Source: JBGPFS01 sp041483455
GTDB lineage: Bacteria > Chloroflexota > Limnocylindria > Limnocylindrales > CSP1-4
Direction of reading: 5' to 3'
Assembly: GCA_041483455.1 (NCBI GenBank)
Contig: JBGPFS010000110.1
Location: 1 to 7,810, forward strand
DNA: 7,810 nucleotides
Positions 1-6,460 of this stretch are shown piece by piece. The notes beneath the pieces were generated by a model. The model saw only the letters and a program-made list of their open reading frames with translations, was not told the origin of the DNA and ran no database searches. The translations under genes and the position numbers were made by a program. The first letter of the stretch is position 1. Each line of letters starts with the position of its first letter.

Positions 1-612
1 GAGGGTCCCAAGGGTGTCGGGGCGCTCTTCGTCCGGCACGGCACCCACCTCCTGAGCCAGCAGCAGGGCGGTTCCCAGGAGCGTCACCGACGGGGTGGAA
101 CGGAGAACCTGGCCGGTGCGGTCGGTCTCGCGACCGCGTACGAGCTGTCGTGCGCCGAGCGCCTGGAGACGGCCCCGCGCCTGATGCGCCTCCGGGACCG
201 CCTCCGCGATGCGGTCCTGGCCGTTCCCGGGACCGAGTTGACGGGCCATCCGCGCGAGCGTCTGCCCGGCCTGTTGTCGATCCTCGCCCGCGACGTCGAT
301 GGGCCGGCCGCCTGCCTCTCGCTCGACCTGGCCGGGATCGCGGCGTCGGTGGGATCGGCTTGCGCGACCGGCTCGAACGAGGTGAGTCACGTCCTGACCG
401 CGATGGGATACCCGGAGGAGGAGGCCCGCGGAGCGCTCCGGATGTCCCTCGGCCGGACCACGACCGAGGACGAGATCGGGCTGGCGGCGGCGGTGATCCC
501 GCAGGCCCTTCGCGCCCTGCGCGCGGCGGCGCCGGCGATGGCCGCGGATCCGCTCGGGCAGTCATCACTGGCGGGCGAGCCGAGCGCCCGGGAGGTCGCC
601 GCCGGCGCCTGA
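1..612 (+). CDS. Cysteine desulfurase (IscS/NifS type), C-terminal part, 5' truncated
   Basis: This is a pyridoxal-phosphate enzyme that removes sulfur from L-cysteine as a persulfide and passes it to acceptors. The reading frame is open from base 1, so the N-terminal part, including the PLP-binding lysine, lies outside the window. About 203 residues remain. It opens with EGPKGVGALFVR, the segment that follows the PLP lysine in this family. It continues with GGSQERHRRGGTENLAGAVG, matching the family's GGxQERxxRxGTEN block. The catalytic cysteine lies in GSACATGS (TGC at 361-363) and is followed by the usual AMGYPEEEARGALRMSLGRTTTEDEI region. The last 35 or so residues are an Ala-rich tail that looks variable. 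The gene ends 30 bases before mnmA, so a YrvO-like role as dedicated sulfur donor to MnmA is inferred. A general IscS or a NifS serving Fe-S assembly cannot be excluded. Confidence 0.95.
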   Translation, partial: EGPKGVGALFVRHGTHLLSQQQGGSQERHRRGGTENLAGAVGLATAYELSCAERLETAPRLMRLRDRLRDAVLAVPGTELTGHPRERLPGLLSILARDVDGPAACLSLDLAGIAASVGSACATGSNEVSHVLTAMGYPEEEARGALRMSLGRTTTEDEIGLAAAVIPQALRALRAAAPAMAADPLGQSSLAGEPSAREVAAGA

Positions 613-626
613 CCGCCCTGGCGGTC
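611..626. repeat. Short perfect inverted repeat in the desulfurase-mnmA gap
   Basis: GACCGCC and GGCGGTC (7 bases each, 2-base centre) form a perfect inverted repeat that overlaps the desulfurase stop codon and ends 16 bases before the mnmA ATG. As RNA it would give a 6-bp stem with a CCTG loop. No T-run follows, so it is not an intrinsic terminator. It could be an operator or a small hairpin near the mnmA start, or chance in GC-rich sequence. Confidence 0.3.
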
Positions 627-642
627 GACCGCGGCACACGCC

Positions 643-1743
643 ATGCGGATCCTCGTCGCGATGTCCGGAGGGGTGGATTCGTCGGTCGCCGCAGCCTTGC
701 TGCACGACGCCGGCCACGAGGTGGTGGGTGTCTGGATGCGGCTCCACGACGGGGCCGACAGCACCAGCGAGTTTCGCAAGAGCTGCTGCTCGCTCGATGC
801 CGCCGACGACGCCCGGCGGGTCGCCGCCCAGCTCGGCATCCCGTTCTACGTCATGAACCTGGAGCGCGAGTTCGAGGCCGGGGTGATCCGACCGTTCCTC
901 GACGCCTACCTCGGCGGCGAGACTCCGAGCCCGTGCGTCGACTGCAACACCTACGTGAAGTTCGGGGCGCTCCTCGGGCGGGCTCGCCGGCTCCACGACT
1001 GCGCTGCCGTGGCGACCGGCCATTACGCGCGACGCGAGATCGGGTTGGACGGTCGGCCGCGCCTGCTGCGGGCCATCGACCCGGACAAGGACCAGACCTA
1101 CTTCCTGTACGGGCTGCGCGCCGACCAGCTCGAGCACGCCCGATTCCCGCTCGGGGAGCTGACCAAGCCGGAGGTCCGCGCGATCGCCCGGGAGCGCGGC
1201 CTGGCGACCGCCGAGACGCCCGAGAGCCAGGAGATCTGCTTCGTCCCGAGCGGCGACTACCGAGACGCTCTCCGTGAGCGGGGTGGCTGGCTGCCCGAAC
1301 CGGGGCCGGTCGTCGACGCTGACGGGTCGCTCGTCGGCGCCCACGCCGGCGCCCCCGGCTACACCGTGGGCCAGCGCTCGGGTCTCGGCATCGCCCTGGG
1401 CGAGCCGCGCTATGTCAGCCGGATCGATGCCGCCTCGAACACGATCGTGCTGGCCCGGCGGGCCGACCTCGAGACCTCGACCGTCCGGGTCGTCGACGTC
1501 ACCTTCATCTCGGGCGCCCCGCCTGCCGGCCGGAACGTCCCGTTCGCGGCCGAGCTCCGGATCCGGCACCGCTCGACGCCGATGCCGGCCACCGTCCGGC
1601 CGGCGTCAGCCGACGAGCCCGTCCGCGGTGGCTGCTGGATCGCCGAGACGGAGCAGCCCGTATGGGCCGCCGCACCCGGTCAGGCAGCCGTCCTGTACGC
1701 CGGCGACGAGGTCCTGGGCGGGGGCCGGATCGCCAGGACCTGA
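643..1743 (+). CDS. mnmA: tRNA-specific 2-thiouridylase MnmA
   Basis: MnmA uses ATP and persulfide sulfur to make 2-thiouridine at wobble position 34 of the Lys, Glu and Gln tRNAs, in the cytoplasm. The 366-residue protein is of normal family length. It begins MRILVAMSGGVDSS, carrying the PP-loop ATP-binding motif SGGVDSS at residues 8-14. The first catalytic cysteine is C101 in DCNTYVKFG. The second is C199 in ESQEICF, at the same position as Cys199 of the E. coli enzyme. YTVGQRSGLGIALGEPRYV marks the central domain, and the beta-barrel C-terminal domain includes RIRHRSTPMPATV. The start is set by the family N-terminus. No Shine-Dalgarno sequence or TAnnnT box is visible upstream, so it is probably expressed with the preceding cysteine desulfurase, its likely sulfur donor. 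All key residues are intact. Confidence 0.98.
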   Translation: MRILVAMSGGVDSSVAAALLHDAGHEVVGVWMRLHDGADSTSEFRKSCCSLDAADDARRVAAQLGIPFYVMNLEREFEAGVIRPFLDAYLGGETPSPCVDCNTYVKFGALLGRARRLHDCAAVATGHYARREIGLDGRPRLLRAIDPDKDQTYFLYGLRADQLEHARFPLGELTKPEVRAIARERGLATAETPESQEICFVPSGDYRDALRERGGWLPEPGPVVDADGSLVGAHAGAPGYTVGQRSGLGIALGEPRYVSRIDAASNTIVLARRADLETSTVRVVDVTFISGAPPAGRNVPFAAELRIRHRSTPMPATVRPASADEPVRGGCWIAETEQPVWAAAPGQAAVLYAGDEVLGGGRIART

Positions 1744-1791
1744 GGGGCGCCGATCGCGGGCGTCGTGTCCGGCTCCTTCGCATTCGCGCCC

Positions 1792-1797
1792 TATACT
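1792..1797 (+). promoter_or_regulatory. -10 element (TATACT) of a probable leaderless promoter
   Basis: TATACT is a near-consensus -10 hexamer standing out in a GC-rich gap. It is followed by 7 bases and then the GTG at 1805, so transcription would start at or next to the start codon. No ribosome-binding site lies between. No convincing -35 box is seen about 17 bases upstream. The element implies that the small membrane genes are transcribed separately from mnmA. Confidence 0.6.
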
Positions 1798-1804
1798 CGC
1801 CGGC

Positions 1805-2083
1805 GTGATCGGCCCGAGCTCGATCCTGGCGATCCTCGCCGGGATCTTCCACAGTTCGCTCTTCGTCCTGCTCCGCGGGTCGGCCGGCGGCCAGCTGCCG
1901 GTCGTCGTCGTGGCCGCGATCATCGGGGCCCTCGCCGGGGACGCTGTCGGGGGGCGGCTCGGGATCGAGCTCCTTCGGATCGGCGATTTCCACCTCCTGG
2001 GCGCTTCCGTCGGGGCCTGGATCGGGATCGGCTTCGTGGCGCTCGTGGCGATCCTGGGACCCGAGCGGAGGCGCGGCCGGTGA
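1805..2083 (+). CDS. Small hydrophobic membrane protein, probably three transmembrane helices
   Basis: This 92-residue protein belongs to no family I recognise. It is almost entirely hydrophobic, with three likely membrane segments at about residues 5-23, 31-50 and 64-85. Each is rich in Gly and Ala (IIGALAGDAVGGRLG; GASVGAWIGIG), which suggests close helix packing. It ends in a basic tail, PERRRGR, likely cytoplasmic. The GTG start was chosen because it sits 7 bases after TATACT and gives a protein that begins directly before the first helix. The same frame is open further upstream, but only inside mnmA. The stop overlaps the start of the next small gene as GTGA, so the two are probably co-translated. 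Reading frame and composition are convincing; the function is unknown. Confidence 0.75.
   Translation: MIGPSSILAILAGIFHSSLFVLLRGSAGGQLPVVVVAAIIGALAGDAVGGRLGIELLRIGDFHLLGASVGAWIGIGFVALVAILGPERRRGR
2067..2071 (+). promoter_or_regulatory. Shine-Dalgarno sequence GGAGG for the gene at 2080
   Basis: GGAGG lies 8 bases before the GTG at 2080, inside the end of the preceding gene. It is the clearest ribosome-binding site in the window and decides the start of the 49-residue gene. It contrasts with the neighbouring starts at 1805 and 2341, which have none. Confidence 0.65.
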
Positions 2084-2229
2084 GGCGACGCGGTCCCGAG
2101 CGCGGGCCCATCGGCTGGACGAGCGGGCTCGCGAGTTTCCTGCGCGGCCTGTCGATCGGCCTGCTCGTCGGCGCGGCGGTCGCCGGTTCCCGGATCTGGC
2201 GAAGGTTCGGCGGTCGGCCGAGGGGCTGA
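2080..2229 (+). CDS. Very small single-pass membrane protein
   Basis: This 49-residue protein is not one I recognise. It has a basic N-terminus (MRRRGPERGP), one hydrophobic segment at about residues 23-36 (GLSIGLLVGAAVAG), and a strongly basic C-terminus (SRIWRRFGGRPRG). That arrangement fits a short single-pass or membrane-associated peptide. The start is supported by GGAGG 8 bases upstream and by the four-base GTGA overlap with the preceding 92-residue membrane gene. The two are probably made together and may interact. The hydrophobic stretch is short, so membrane insertion is likely rather than certain. The function is unknown. Confidence 0.6.
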   Translation: MRRRGPERGPIGWTSGLASFLRGLSIGLLVGAAVAGSRIWRRFGGRPRG

Positions 2230-2288
2230 CCCTCAGGGGCGCGAACCGAGCCGGCGTCGGCGCCCCGGGAGCGCCCGGCAGGGGGCGA

Positions 2289-2322
2289 CCGACGGGCGGA
2301 GCGGCCGCCCCGGCGCCGTCGG
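2289..2322. repeat. Inverted repeat upstream of alaS
   Basis: The 7-base arms CCGACGG (2289-2295) and CCGTCGG (2316-2322) are separated by 20 bases. Nested inside are a second inverted pair, GGGCGG (2294-2299) and CCGCCC (2305-2310), and the palindrome GCGGCCGC (2301-2308). The outer repeat is centred about 35 bases before the alaS ATG, over the expected -35 region. It might be an operator or a terminator remnant, but no T-run follows and GC-rich DNA gives such pairs easily. The rest of the 2230-2340 gap shows only a 5-bp GGCGC/GCGCC hairpin at 2259-2275. Confidence 0.25.
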
Positions 2323-2327
2323 TTCGC

Positions 2328-2333
2328 TACCAT
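2328..2333 (+). promoter_or_regulatory. -10 element (TACCAT) of a probable leaderless alaS promoter
   Basis: TACCAT fits the TAnnnT pattern and is followed by exactly 7 bases before the alaS ATG, the same spacing as TATACT before 1805. There is no Shine-Dalgarno sequence in between. No -35 box is recognisable. A leaderless alaS transcript is inferred. Confidence 0.55.
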
Positions 2334-2340
2334 ACCCACG

Positions 2341-5181
2341 ATGCCGAGCCCCACCTCGACCACGGACCCGCGGATCGTGTCGGTGCCCGCCGCCGAGATC
2401 CGGCGCCGGTTCGTCGACTTCTTCGCCCAGCGCGGCCACGCCGTCATCCCGTCGGCGAGCCTCGTGCCGGCCGGCGATCAGACGCTCCTGTTCACGAACT
2501 CGGGGATGGTCCAGTTCAAGGAGGTCCTGACCGGCGCGGAGACTCGAAGCTACCGACGGGCGGTCGACTACCAGCGCGTCCTGCGCGTGGCGGGCAAGCA
2601 CAACGACTTCGAGGAGGTCGGTCGGACGACCCGCCACAACACGTTCTTCGAGATGCTCGGGAACTGGAGCTTCGGGGACTACTACAAGCGCGAGGCGATC
2701 CACTGGGCCTGGGAGCTGCTGACCGAGGGGTTCGGGATCCCCGCCGAGCGGCTGGCGGCGACGACCTACAAGGACGATGACGTCGCCTGGAACATCTGGC
2801 GGGACGAGATCGGTCTGCCCCCCGAACGGATGGCCCGCTGGGGCGACGTCGACGCCGGCGACGACAACAACTTCTGGCGGATGGCCGAGACCGGCCCGTG
2901 CGGTCCGTGCAGCGAGATCCACTTCGACCGCGGCGCCCACCTGTCCGAGGGTCCTCAGTGCACCCCGGACCACTCCGAGAACTGCCCGCGCTGGCTCGAG
3001 ATCTGGAACCTGGTCTTCATGGAGTTCGACCAGCGGCCGGACGGCCGGGTTCCGCTGCCGTTCCAGAGCATCGACACCGGGATGAGCCTCGAGCGCCTGG
3101 CCAGCGTCCTCCAGCAGGTGCCCAGCAACTTCGACACGGACCTCTTCGCGCCGATCCACGAGGCACTCCGGCGACTGCTCGGCCACGACCCCGAGCGGTT
3201 CGAGGCGGAACGCTTCAGCTACCAGGTCATCGCCGACCACTCGCGGGCGATCACGTTCCTGCTCGCGGACGGCGTCCGGCCGTCCAACGAGGGCCGCGGC
3301 TACGTCCTCCGCCGGATCGTCCGGCGAGCCGTCCGGCACGGTCGCCTGCTCGGTCGCCGCGAGCCGTTCCTCGCCGAGCTCGCGACCGTCGTCATCGAGA
3401 TCATGCGGGACGCCTACCCATCGCTCGACGAGCGGCGCGCCGAGATCCTGGCCGGGATCGACCGGGAGGAGATCCAGTTCGCCCGGACGCTCGACGCCGG
3501 GAGCCGGCTGCTCGACGACCAGGTCCTCCGCCTCGTGGCGGCGACGGCGCCGGACGCCGGCCCGGCGGAGGTCGAGCTCGAGCAGCGGCGGGTCGTCGGT
3601 CGACGGCCGGAGGGGCTGCCCGCCGACGCGCCCGTCCTCGGCGGCGACGTGGCGTTCCGGCTCCACGACACCTACGGCTTCCCGATCGACCTGACCATCG
3701 AGCTGGCGGCCGAGTACGGGATCGCCGTCGACCGACCCGGCTTCGAGGCTGCGCTCGCCGAACAGCGGGTACGCTCGCGCTCGGGGAAGAAGGCCGATCT
3801 CGCCCGCCACGCCGAGCAGACCGCCCTCTACCAGGCCGTTCAGGCGCGCCGGGGTGACACCGCCTTCCTCGGCTACGACATGACGACCGTCGACGCCAGC
3901 GAGGTCGTGGCCATCCTCCGCGATGGGCTGGAGTACGACGAGCTGGCCGCGGTCGGCGACGCGGGCGGGTCGGCAGGTCCGGCCGGTCGGGCCGGCGCCA
4001 CGGCCGAGGTCGTGCTCGCCCGGACCCCGTTCTACGCCGAGGGCGGCGGGCAGGTCGGCGACGCGGGCGTGCTCAGCCTCGGCGGCGAGGCCGTCTTCGA
4101 GGTGGAGGACACCCAGCGACCGCTCGGCGGCCTCATCGTCCACCGCGGGACGCTCCGGGGCGAGCTCCGGACCGGCCAGCGGGTCGTCGCCGCGGTCGAC
4201 GCCGAGCGGCGGGCCCGGACGATGCGCAACCACACCGGTACCCACCTGCTCCACCGGGCGCTCCGGAACGTGGTGGGGGAGGGGGCCCGCCAGGCGGGAT
4301 CGTTCGTCGGCCCCGACGAGCTGCACTTCGACTTCCCGCTCGACCGTCCGCTCACCGATGACGAGCGCCACCGGATCGAGGAGGAGGTCCGTCGGATCGT
4401 TCGGGAGGACCGGACCGTGACCGCGGCCTACTCGTCGATGACCGAGGCGATCGCGGCCGGTGCGGATGCGTTCTTCGACGAGAAGTACGGCGAGCGGGTC
4501 CGGACGATCCGGGTCGAAGGCTACAGTCACGAGCTGTGCGGTGGCACGCACTGCCGGGCGTCGGGCCAGATCGGCGGCTTCCACATCACGGGCGAGCGGA
4601 GCATCGGGTCGGGGATGCGCCGGATCACCGCGGTCACCGGCGACGGTGCGGACGCGTATGCCGCCGGGCGGCTGGGCCTCCTCGAGCGGGCCGTCGAGGC
4701 CGCGGGGGCGCTCCAGGCGGAGGGGCTGCCGGACCGGATCGCGGCCCTCCAGGAGGACCTCCGGGAGACACGTCGACGGCTGCGGGCGGGGGCCGGTAAT
4801 GGGGTCCCCAGGGCTTCCGAGCTGGCTCGTGGCGCCACGGAGCCAGGTCCCGGGATCCACCTGGTCGCCGCCGCGCTGCCGCTCGCCTCGATCGACGAGC
4901 TCAAGCGGACCGCCCGGGAGATCCGCTCGCTCCTGCCGAGCGGGGTGATCGCCCTCGTCCTCGAGGCGGATGAGCCGCAGGTCTTCGTGACCGTCAGCGA
5001 CGACCTCGTCGCGCGGGGGATCGCGGCCGGGTCGCTGGTCGGGTCGGCCGTGCGCGTCCTCGCTGGTCGTGGTGGCGGCCGACCCGAGATGGCGCAGGGC
5101 AAGGGGAGCCGTCGCGAGGCGATCGCCGAGGCGCTCGAGGCGATGCGGGCCGCGCTCGGCGGCACGCCCGGAACGGGCTGA
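2341..5181 (+). CDS. alaS: Alanyl-tRNA synthetase
   Basis: This class II enzyme joins alanine to tRNA-Ala and hydrolyses mischarged Ser- and Gly-tRNA-Ala. At 946 residues it is longer than the usual 870-880. The aminoacylation domain shows LLFTNSGMVQFK (49-60, motif 1 region), RHNTFFEMLGNWSFGDYYK (98-116, motif 2) and GRGYVLRRIVRRAVRHG (318-334, motif 3). The editing domain has its zinc ligands in HTGTH (H631, H635) and CGGTH (C733, H737). A charged helical stretch near 790-810 leads to the C-Ala domain with GGGRPEMAQGKG (about 911-922). Extra length comes mainly from an insert around 396-436, before LHDTYGFPIDLT, and an Ala/Gly-rich patch at 541-553. The loop after CGPCSEIHFDRG carries C207, H211 and C215, a possible additional metal site. 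Translation probably starts leaderlessly at the ATG. Confidence 0.98.
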   Translation: MPSPTSTTDPRIVSVPAAEIRRRFVDFFAQRGHAVIPSASLVPAGDQTLLFTNSGMVQFKEVLTGAETRSYRRAVDYQRVLRVAGKHNDFEEVGRTTRHNTFFEMLGNWSFGDYYKREAIHWAWELLTEGFGIPAERLAATTYKDDDVAWNIWRDEIGLPPERMARWGDVDAGDDNNFWRMAETGPCGPCSEIHFDRGAHLSEGPQCTPDHSENCPRWLEIWNLVFMEFDQRPDGRVPLPFQSIDTGMSLERLASVLQQVPSNFDTDLFAPIHEALRRLLGHDPERFEAERFSYQVIADHSRAITFLLADGVRPSNEGRGYVLRRIVRRAVRHGRLLGRREPFLAELATVVIEIMRDAYPSLDERRAEILAGIDREEIQFARTLDAGSRLLDDQVLRLVAATAPDAGPAEVELEQRRVVGRRPEGLPADAPVLGGDVAFRLHDTYGFPIDLTIELAAEYGIAVDRPGFEAALAEQRVRSRSGKKADLARHAEQTALYQAVQARRGDTAFLGYDMTTVDASEVVAILRDGLEYDELAAVGDAGGSAGPAGRAGATAEVVLARTPFYAEGGGQVGDAGVLSLGGEAVFEVEDTQRPLGGLIVHRGTLRGELRTGQRVVAAVDAERRARTMRNHTGTHLLHRALRNVVGEGARQAGSFVGPDELHFDFPLDRPLTDDERHRIEEEVRRIVREDRTVTAAYSSMTEAIAAGADAFFDEKYGERVRTIRVEGYSHELCGGTHCRASGQIGGFHITGERSIGSGMRRITAVTGDGADAYAAGRLGLLERAVEAAGALQAEGLPDRIAALQEDLRETRRRLRAGAGNGVPRASELARGATEPGPGIHLVAAALPLASIDELKRTAREIRSLLPSGVIALVLEADEPQVFVTVSDDLVARGIAAGSLVGSAVRVLAGRGGGRPEMAQGKGSRREAIAEALEAMRAALGGTPGTG

Positions 5182-5186
5182 CTGCC

Positions 5187-6449
5187 GTGGCCTTCCTGCG
5201 CCGCCTATGGGCCCGCGACGAAGGTGAGTCGCCGGCCGTTTGCACGGCCCTCGACATCGGCACGGAGTTCGCGAAGGCCCTCGTATTCGAGATCGACGCG
5301 CCGGGCCACGCGGTGGTCCGGGGGGTCGGTCGAAAGCGCCAGGGACTCGCCCATATGCAGTCCGGCACCGTCGCCGACATCGCCGCGGTCGTCGACAACT
5401 GCTCCGTCGCGCTCCAGGAAGCCGAGGAGATGGCGGGCTTCCGTCCGAGCCAGGTCGTCCTGGGGATCGCCGGCGAGCTGGTCAAGGGCTTCACGACGGT
5501 CCAGAGCGTCGAGCGCCGGCAGCCCGACCGGCCGATCGGCGAGCCCGAGCTCCTGAAGCTGATCGACGCCGTCCAGCAGGCGGCCGTCCGCGAGGCCGAG
5601 CGCTCGATCACCTGGGAGACCGGGCTGCCCCACGTCGACGTCCGGCTGGTCCACGCCGCGGTGACGACCGCGACGATCGACGGCTACCCGGTCAGCAATC
5701 CGATCGGCTTCCAGGGCCGGCACGTCACGATCGGCATCTTCGACGCGTTCGCCCCGCTCGTCCATCTCGGGGCGCTCCAGACGGTCGCCTCGCAGCTCGA
5801 CCTCGAGCTGCTCGAGGTCGTCGCGGAGCCGTACGCGGTCGCCCGGGTCCTCGGTGCGCCCGGCGTCCAGCAGAGCGGAGCCATCTACATCGATATCGGC
5901 GGCGGTACGACCGACGTGGCGCTCGTCCGCTCGGGCGGGATCGAGGGCACCCGGATGTTCGCCCTGGGCGGACGCGCGTTCACGCGATCGCTCGCCCAGC
6001 GACTCGACCTCCCGTTCGCGCGGGCGGAGGCGTTCAAGGTCGACTACGCCCGCGGGCTCCCGGTCGACGATCGAGCCGCGATCGCCGAAGTCATCGCCGG
6101 CGACGTCGCCACCTGGGCCGCCGGGGTGGAGCTCGTGATCGAGGAGCTCGGCGGGGGCGACCTGCTCCCCGGTCGGATCGAGCTGTGCGGTGGCGGGTCG
6201 GGCCTCCCGGAGATCCCGGCGGCGCTGCGTGCCGAACGGTTCTGGAAGCACCTCCCGTTCGCCCGGCCGCCCGAGGTGAAGGTGATGTCGCCCGACGACA
6301 TCGAGTCGATCGAGGACGCCACGAAGCTCCTGGTCGACCAGCAGGACGTCACGCCGCTCGGCCTGGCCCACCAGGCGACGGAGCTCCAGTCGGCGGAGGA
6401 CCCGCTCGACGCCGCGCTCCGGCGGGTCCTCCGGTCGATGAAGGTCTAG
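5187..6449 (+). CDS. FtsA/PilM-like actin-fold ATPase
   Basis: This 420-residue protein has the actin-fold nucleotide site: phosphate-1 loop ALDIGTEFAKALV (21-33), phosphate-2 loop IYIDIGGGTTDVALV (233-247) and adenosine motif ELCGGGSGLPEI (332-343). The region between the phosphate loops contains VSNPIGFQGRHVTIGIFDAF, resembling the SHS2/1C subdomain of FtsA and PilM. Such proteins bind ATP and link cytoplasmic filaments or pilus assembly platforms to the membrane. The N-terminus (AFLRRLWARDE) and C-terminus (LDAALRRVLRSMKV) are basic and amphipathic-looking and may touch the membrane. The GTG start lies 5 bases after the alaS stop with no good ribosome-binding site, suggesting translational coupling. 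The next gene encodes a bitopic membrane protein, so a joint envelope function is inferred. It may be annotated as cell division protein FtsA, but no ftsZ or ftsQ is present to support a divisome role. Confidence 0.85.
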   Translation: MAFLRRLWARDEGESPAVCTALDIGTEFAKALVFEIDAPGHAVVRGVGRKRQGLAHMQSGTVADIAAVVDNCSVALQEAEEMAGFRPSQVVLGIAGELVKGFTTVQSVERRQPDRPIGEPELLKLIDAVQQAAVREAERSITWETGLPHVDVRLVHAAVTTATIDGYPVSNPIGFQGRHVTIGIFDAFAPLVHLGALQTVASQLDLELLEVVAEPYAVARVLGAPGVQQSGAIYIDIGGGTTDVALVRSGGIEGTRMFALGGRAFTRSLAQRLDLPFARAEAFKVDYARGLPVDDRAAIAEVIAGDVATWAAGVELVIEELGGGDLLPGRIELCGGGSGLPEIPAALRAERFWKHLPFARPPEVKVMSPDDIESIEDATKLLVDQQDVTPLGLAHQATELQSAEDPLDAALRRVLRSMKV

Positions 6450-6452
6450 GCT
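6447..6452 (+). promoter_or_regulatory. Possible -10 element (TAGGCT) before the gene at 6461
   Basis: TAGGCT fits TAnnnT and lies 8 bases before the ATG at 6461, close to the 7-base spacing seen at 1805 and 2341. It overlaps the TAG stop of the ATPase gene, so the TA is partly explained by that stop codon. No -35 box is recognisable. This may be an internal leaderless promoter. Confidence 0.35.
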
Positions 6453-6460
6453 TCGAGGCG

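Noticed and set aside
150..1277. Open + strand frame of 375 codons across the desulfurase-mnmA junction
   Set aside because: It overlaps two well-supported genes in another frame and translates to Arg/Pro/Gly-rich sequence without motifs.
1274..1804. Upstream extension of the 92-residue membrane gene into mnmA
   Set aside because: The frame is open, but the added part is Ser/Pro/Arg-rich and lies inside mnmA. The TATACT-GTG arrangement and the hydrophobic onset support the start at 1805.
2230..2340. Intrinsic terminator between the small membrane genes and alaS
   Set aside because: Several GC-rich hairpins can be drawn (2259-2275, 2294-2310), but none is followed by a run of T.
2233..4860. 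Open frame of 875 codons on the - strand, antisense to alaS
   Set aside because: High third-position GC in alaS removes stop codons from the opposite strand. The translation is Arg/Gly/Pro/Asp-rich with no recognisable motif, while alaS on the + strand is unambiguous.
5205..6371. Open frame of 388 codons on the - strand, antisense to the ATPase gene
   Set aside because: It has the same GC-bias shadow, low-complexity charged composition and no motifs. The + strand frame carries all three actin-fold loops.
5187..6449. Genuine divisome FtsA
   Set aside because: The fold fits, but no ftsZ, ftsQ or mur genes are adjacent, and the neighbour is an unrelated bitopic protein. FtsA/PilM-like is the safer call.
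6455..6458. GAGG as a Shine-Dalgarno sequence for the gene at 6461
   Set aside because: Only 2 bases separate it from the ATG, too close for normal ribosome binding.
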